The notes beneath the pieces were generated by a model. It was given only the letters and a program-made list of their open reading frames with translations. It was not told the origin of the DNA and did not search any database. The translations under genes were made by a program, and so were the position numbers. A stretch of DNA of 64,000 bases from contig DASVDX010000087.1 of the NCBI GenBank assembly GCA_036380875.1, positions 1 to 64,000 of the forward strand, in the 5' to 3' direction. The DNA comes from ZC4RG17 sp036380875. Its GTDB lineage: Bacteria > Actinomycetota > Acidimicrobiia > Spongiisociales > ZC4RG35. This document shows, one piece after another, positions 57,855 to 64,000 of this stretch (position 1 is the stretch's first letter; each line of letters begins with the position of its first letter).

Positions 57855-58418
57855 TCAGCCTTCGAAGGAGAGGGACTCGAGCTGCTCGGCCGTCAGCTCG
57901 GCGAGAAGCATCTCCACCACTCGCCCGTCGGAGGCGATGACGAAGGTAGCGGGAAGACCGAAGGTCGGATAGGAGTCCCGCACGACATCGTCGGAGTCGT
58001 AGGCCACGGTGAAGCTCGGACCCATCTCCTCGACGAAGGCGCGGGCGGCTTCCTCCTGGTCCTGGACCGCGACTCCCACCACCTTCACGTCGGGATGGGC
58101 GGCGGCGAACTCCGACAGCAACGGGAACTCCCTCTTGCAGGGCTCGCACCACGACGCCCACAGGTTGAGGAGGACAGGACGTCCGTCTTCTTCTAGATGG
58201 GCGCCCAGGTCGAACTCCGATCCGTCGAAAGTCGTGACCGAAAACGTGGGAGCGGGAGAGCCGACCTCGGCGACCTCCGAGCCATCGCCGCGCATCAGCC
58301 AAGCCACGAGCGCCCCGACGGCGACGAGAGCGACGAAGAGGGCGGTCAGCACCCCGCCCGAGAGGCCAGCCCGCTCCGGCGCATCAGCGGAGTCGGAGCG
58401 GGCCTCGGTGTCGGTCAT
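57855..58418 (-). CDS. TlpA/ResA-like thiol-disulfide oxidoreductase
   Basis: A 187-residue membrane-anchored thioredoxin-fold protein. Single helix GVLTALFVALVAVGALVAWLM, then an extracytoplasmic domain with the redox motif WASWCEPCKREFP and the cis-Pro region FGLPATFVIASDG. Such proteins reduce cytochrome c apoproteins or other exported thiols. It is 1 base from the aconitase stop on the same strand (58418 versus 58420), so it may be cotranscribed with it. Confidence 0.92.
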   Translation of the reverse strand: MTDTEARSDSADAPERAGLSGGVLTALFVALVAVGALVAWLMRGDGSEVAEVGSPAPTFSVTTFDGSEFDLGAHLEEDGRPVLLNLWASWCEPCKREFPLLSEFAAAHPDVKVVGVAVQDQEEAARAFVEEMGPSFTVAYDSDDVVRDSYPTFGLPATFVIASDGRVVEMLLAELTAEQLESLSFEG

Positions 58419-58419
58419 C

Positions 58420-61146
<2,727 letters not shown>

Positions 61147-61232
61147 GTCGTCCTTTCTTTCGATTCAGGCCCTCCCGAGTCTAGGGAGGCGTGATCCCTT
61201 CCCCGACAGGCGACGACGAAGGTGCAGCCGAT

Positions 61233-61943
61233 TCAGCGGATCGTGACCGGGACTCGAGTGATGCAGCCGTCGCCCGGATGGGCGTGCGGCACGAGCACCG
61301 GCTCGGTGGTGGCGCCGAGGGCGGCGACCAGTCCGCTGATGATCCCCCGGTCGAGGGAACAGACCACGTCGGGATGGTCGGTGGCCGCCTCGCCGAAGGG
61401 GCAGTTGCCGGCCAGCAGGCGCTGGCCCTCGACGTCGGGGTCCATGCTGAAACCCAGGCCGGTCATCGCCACGGCCACGGCCTGGACGGCCTCGGCGTAG
61501 CCGGCGTCCTCGGGAGCGCCGATCTCGGCGGCCAGCTCCCGGCCGTACTCGGCGCCGACTTCCTCGGCGATCCGGCTGATGTCGTCGGGTGCGATCCGCT
61601 GGAGCACCCGCATCAGCAGCTCGACGAGCAGCTCGTAGCGGCGGGGCGAGAAATGGATGGAGATCTCCTTCTTGGAGGCCTCATAGGTCTTGGCCGGACG
61701 CCCCGCCCCCGGGCCCGACTTGCCGGCGGGACGACGATGCGACACGACCAGCCATCCATCTGCGGCGAGCTTGTCGAGGTGATGGCGGGCGACGTTGGGG
61801 TGGATGCCGAACAACTCGGCGATCTCTGACGCCGTCATCGGCTCCGCCGACTCGCGGATCGCAACATAGATGCCGCGGCGAGTGGGGTCTCCCAGTGCTG
61901 CAGTGAGGCCAGCGATCTGTTCGTCGAGTGAAGAGAGATCCAT
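61233..61943 (-). CDS. SufR-like Fe-S-sensing transcriptional regulator
   Basis: A 236-residue regulator. The N-terminal winged helix-turn-helix is DPTRRGIYVAIRESAEPMTASEIAELFGI (residues 20-50) with HPNVARHHLDKLAADGWL, and the C-terminal region has Cys residues placed as in SufR: NCPFGEAATDHPDVVC and HPGDGCITR, probable Fe-S ligands. SufR represses suf genes when it holds a cluster. It is divergent from an Mrp-type Fe-S carrier gene, which supports the role. I chose ATG 61943 (AAGGA upstream); a longer start at 61991 would place the inverted repeat inside the gene. Confidence 0.82.
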   Translation of the reverse strand: MDLSSLDEQIAGLTAALGDPTRRGIYVAIRESAEPMTASEIAELFGIHPNVARHHLDKLAADGWLVVSHRRPAGKSGPGAGRPAKTYEASKKEISIHFSPRRYELLVELLMRVLQRIAPDDISRIAEEVGAEYGRELAAEIGAPEDAGYAEAVQAVAVAMTGLGFSMDPDVEGQRLLAGNCPFGEAATDHPDVVCSLDRGIISGLVAALGATTEPVLVPHAHPGDGCITRVPVTIR

Positions 61944-61982
61944 GATTCCTTCGGGGCCGGTTCCCTGCGGCCCGTTCGTTTT

Positions 61983-62009
61983 GCAACCCATCGGGCCGTG
62001 TTGGGTTGC
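61983..62009. promoter_or_regulatory. Inverted repeat, likely SufR-type operator
   Basis: GCAACCCA (61983-61990) and TGGGTTGC (62002-62009), perfect 8-base arms around an 11-base spacer. The arms contain the CAAC/GTTG half-sites described for cyanobacterial SufR (the spacing differs). The right arm overlaps a -35-like TTGGGT (62001-62006) for the Mrp gene. Confidence 0.55.
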
Positions 62010-62022
62010 TTTCGGTCGTAAC

Positions 62023-62028
62023 TATAGT
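62023..62028 (+). promoter_or_regulatory. TATAGT -10 element of the Mrp gene
   Basis: TATAGT is 16 bases downstream of TTGGGT (62001-62006). It lies inside the palindrome AACTATAGTT (62020-62029), so it could also serve the divergent SufR-like gene. A 35-base leader to the TTG at 62070 follows. Confidence 0.5.
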
Positions 62029-62069
62029 TCGACAGGCCTTCTAGCCACTATCTCTGTAGGGAAAAGCCG

Positions 62070-63155
62070 TTGTCTGACACTTCATCCACCGAATCCCTGC
62101 GCGCGGCCGTGGAGGCGGTGGAGGAACCCCTTCTCGGCCGGTCCCTCGGCGAGTTGGGCCTGGTGAAATCCATCGCCGCCAAGCGTTTCGGGGCCGACAC
62201 GATCACGGTTCGCGTCCCGGTGCCCAACCATCCGTCTCTCGCCGTCCTCGACGAGGCGATCAAGACCGCGGTGGATCGGCGCGTCACGGTCGAGTATGAG
62301 GTGATGGACGACGCCGGGCGCCACGAAATGATGGAGAAGGTTCGGGCCCAAGCCGGTCCGAAGATCGGCGAACCTGGCAACCGCACCCGGGTCGTGGCGA
62401 TCTCTTCCGGGAAGGGCGGTGTCGGCAAGTCTTCGGTGAGCACCAACCTCGCCGTTACCTTGGCCCGGCGCGGCCACCGGGTGGGGATCATCGACGGCGA
62501 TATCTGGGGATTCTCGATCCCCCGGATGTTCGGGGTCGAACGGCCTCCTGTGGTGATCGACGAGTCCATCATCCCGCCCCGGGCTCACGGCGTCAGGGTC
62601 ATGTCGATGGACTATTTCGTGCCCGAGGACAAAGCGGTGATTTGGCGGGGCCCGATGCTCCACAAGGCGGTCGAACAATTCCTCAAAGACGTCTTCTGGG
62701 ACGCCCTCGATTTTCTGATCGTGGACATGCCGCCTGGTACCGGGGATATCTCGATATCGATGGCCCAATTCCTTCCCCGCGCCCAGGTGTTGGTGGTGAC
62801 GACTCCGCAACCAACCGCCCAGCGCGTCGCCCGTCGCGCCGCCCTCATGGCCCAGCAGGTGGACCAGGAGCTGATCGGCGTGGTCGAGAACATGTCCTGG
62901 TTCACGGGCGACGACGGGAAGCGGTACGAGTTGTTCGGCTCGGGCGGGGGAGCGGCCCTGGCGGATGAGATGGGGGTTCCGCTGATGGCGCAGATTCCGC
63001 TGGTCCCGGCCATGCGGGAAGGCGCCGACGAGGGCAAGCCTGTGTCGGTGGCGGCTCCTGACTCGGAGGCAGCGCAGGCGTTCGAGCGTTTGGCTGTTGC
63101 CGTCGAGGAGGCCCGACCCCGTGTCCGGACCCACCCCGACCTCATCATCCGCTGA
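62070..63155 (+). CDS. Mrp/NBP35-type iron-sulfur carrier ATPase
   Basis: A 361-residue protein with a DUF59/MIP18-like N-terminal domain (residues about 10-80) and a deviant-Walker P-loop ATPase domain (SSGKGGVGKSSVSTNLAVTLA, DGDIWGFSIPRMFG, DMPPGTGDISI). Bacterial Mrp carries 4Fe-4S clusters to targets. The CxxC after ENMSWF that usually binds the bridging cluster is absent (ENMSWFTGDDGKRYELFG), as in some actinobacterial members. TTG start 62070. Located opposite a SufR-like regulator. Confidence 0.9.
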   Translation: MSDTSSTESLRAAVEAVEEPLLGRSLGELGLVKSIAAKRFGADTITVRVPVPNHPSLAVLDEAIKTAVDRRVTVEYEVMDDAGRHEMMEKVRAQAGPKIGEPGNRTRVVAISSGKGGVGKSSVSTNLAVTLARRGHRVGIIDGDIWGFSIPRMFGVERPPVVIDESIIPPRAHGVRVMSMDYFVPEDKAVIWRGPMLHKAVEQFLKDVFWDALDFLIVDMPPGTGDISISMAQFLPRAQVLVVTTPQPTAQRVARRAALMAQQVDQELIGVVENMSWFTGDDGKRYELFGSGGGAALADEMGVPLMAQIPLVPAMREGADEGKPVSVAAPDSEAAQAFERLAVAVEEARPRVRTHPDLIIR

Positions 63156-63984
63156 GCAGAGCCGAGGCCGGCGGATCCTGCAGGCAGTCGCCCTGTGGGT
63201 CTACGGCATCGCCATCTCGGTGTTCCTGCTCTCGATCTGGGGGCGATCCGTGGCAGCCGACACCGCCTTGGTGGCGTCCGCCGCCACCCGCGTGGCGGAA
63301 TCCGAGTTCGTGGCCACCCGGGTCGAGGCCTGGTTCGAGAGGGCCCTGGCGGACGTCGGCTTCGAGGGCAATCCCGGGAGCCGCCTCAGTTCGGCGATCG
63401 TCGCTCTTCCCGAGGTCCAAGCGGCCACGGCGGCCCTCATCGGCGAGATCGTGGAGGCGATGGCCAGCACCGAAGAAGGCCCGGTGGCCGTGGACATCGC
63501 CTCCGTGTACCGGCCGGCGGTGCCGGCGGTGACGGACTCGCTCGTCTCGATGGGGATCCCGGTCGACGAAGGCCACGTGGAGGCGGTGGTCGACCGCCTG
63601 GAGCCCCTCGTCCTCGTCCCGGACAGAGGAGGCCGTCCGCTGGTGGGGCGAGGCTCGGGACCGGCCCGTGCCCTCACTGTGGGCACCTTGATCGGCATGG
63701 GGGCGATGCTCCTGGCGGGTGGCGTCGCCGTCTATCTCTCCGAGGAGCGGAGGAGGATGATCAGGACCCTCCTCACGCGTTTGTCGATATCGGGCCTCAA
63801 CTTCGCCATCTTCTTCCGGCTCAGTTCCTGGGTCGTCGACCCTCGCGGCGGTCGGGCAGGGATCAACGGAGCCATCGCCGAATTGCTGGGGGCGAAGCTG
63901 TGGATCCCGCTCGCCATCATGGTCGTCTCGGGTGCCGGGGCGTGGACGATCCGACGCCGCGTCGGTGTCCGGGAAGAGTCTTGA
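63121..63984 (+). CDS. Two-helix membrane protein with an extracytoplasmic domain
   Basis: A 287-residue protein, unknown family. One membrane helix near residues 19-38 (ILQAVALWVYGIAISVFLLS), an exported region of about 150 residues with VEAWFERALADVGFEGN and VTDSLVSMGIPVDEGHVEAVVD, then two further hydrophobic segments (GTLIGMGAMLLAGGVAVYL and LWIPLAIMVVSGAGAWTI). I chose GTG 63121, which has GAGGAGG about 9 bases upstream; it overlaps the end of mrp by 35 bases. Confidence 0.7.
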   Translation: MSGPTPTSSSAEQSRGRRILQAVALWVYGIAISVFLLSIWGRSVAADTALVASAATRVAESEFVATRVEAWFERALADVGFEGNPGSRLSSAIVALPEVQAATAALIGEIVEAMASTEEGPVAVDIASVYRPAVPAVTDSLVSMGIPVDEGHVEAVVDRLEPLVLVPDRGGRPLVGRGSGPARALTVGTLIGMGAMLLAGGVAVYLSEERRRMIRTLLTRLSISGLNFAIFFRLSSWVVDPRGGRAGINGAIAELLGAKLWIPLAIMVVSGAGAWTIRRRVGVREES

Positions 63985-64000
63985 ACCTCTTTCGTTGCTC

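Noticed and set aside
61171..61189. Hairpin CCTCCC/GGGAGG between the SufR-like and aconitase genes as a terminator
   Set aside because: Only 6 base pairs and no T tract; it may be chance in GC-rich DNA.

Overview
The window is a gene-dense (about 95% coding), high-GC chromosomal segment with about 60 protein-coding genes. No rRNA, tRNA, CRISPR array, insertion sequence or prophage is visible. It suggests an uncultured-type, aerobic or microaerobic member of the Actinomycetota, probably outside the classical Streptomyces/Mycobacterium orders (an Acidimicrobiia-like lineage is my best guess). Reasons are the GC-rich codon use, an F420-type LLM oxidoreductase, an NAD-specific large glutamate dehydrogenase, SufR-like and Mrp Fe-S genes, a class E/F-like sortase, DUF5317, frequent GTG/TTG starts and many apparently leaderless promoters. 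The taxonomy is inference only.

Layout. 1-4.6 kb: 3' end of a large NAD-glutamate dehydrogenase, an RtcB RNA ligase plus archease pair, and a HypA-like protein. 4.7-6.9 kb: a copper/cytochrome maturation operon (SCO1, PCuAC chaperone, lipoprotein cytochrome c, CtaG-like). 6.9-16.7 kb: ion transport, stress and metabolism (Na/Ca antiporter, ferritin-VIT1 Fe/Mn transporter, universal stress protein, phosphofructokinase, PspC/LiaF-like membrane genes, HdeD, Ca-type P-ATPase). 16.7-21.1 kb: CNNM/CorC-like protein and a CopC-CopD/YcnI copper operon. 21.1-22.6 kb: a TraR/DksA-type zinc finger protein and a histidine kinase lacking its phospho-acceptor histidine. 22.6-29.5 kb: a nitrite/NO-type island (LigA-like membrane protein, two NnrS/heme-copper-oxidase-like membrane proteins, a short CopD, a NuoF-like flavoprotein, membrane-anchored NirK fused to a cupredoxin) with DosR/DevR-like tandem boxes at two promoters.

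29.5-42.3 kb: housekeeping and catabolic genes (thioesterase, RibD-like reductase, GH65 phosphorylase plus beta-phosphoglucomutase, an OmpR/HK two-component pair, HtrA protease, aminoglycoside-phosphotransferase-like kinase, a DUF885 peptidase that seems to start at ATC, LysM/M23 hydrolase, RlmN). 42.4-46.7 kb: TetR plus a heterodimeric ABC exporter with a clear operator. 46.8-52.5 kb: NCS1-like permease, HhH protein, LLM oxidoreductase, phosphatase, gamma-glutamyltransferase and an unknown protein. 52.5-55.4 kb: a structured leader, a 29-residue peptide gene and two consecutive membrane HD(-GYP) proteins. 55.4-64 kb: DUF5317, enoyl-CoA hydratase, sortase with a tiny membrane protein, TlpA-like thioredoxin, aconitase, a SufR-like regulator divergent from Mrp, and a partly exported membrane protein.

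Two themes link the genes. Copper trafficking recurs (SCO1/PCuAC/CtaG, CopC-CopD/YcnI, CopD, NirK), which fits heme-copper oxidase and copper nitrite reductase assembly. Regulation by small inverted repeats recurs (divergent VIT1/USP, TetR/RlmN, SufR/Mrp, nirK). The most promising candidates for undescribed biology are the nirK island with its shared tandem boxes, the peptide/HD-GYP locus with its structured leader, and the histidine-less kinase.
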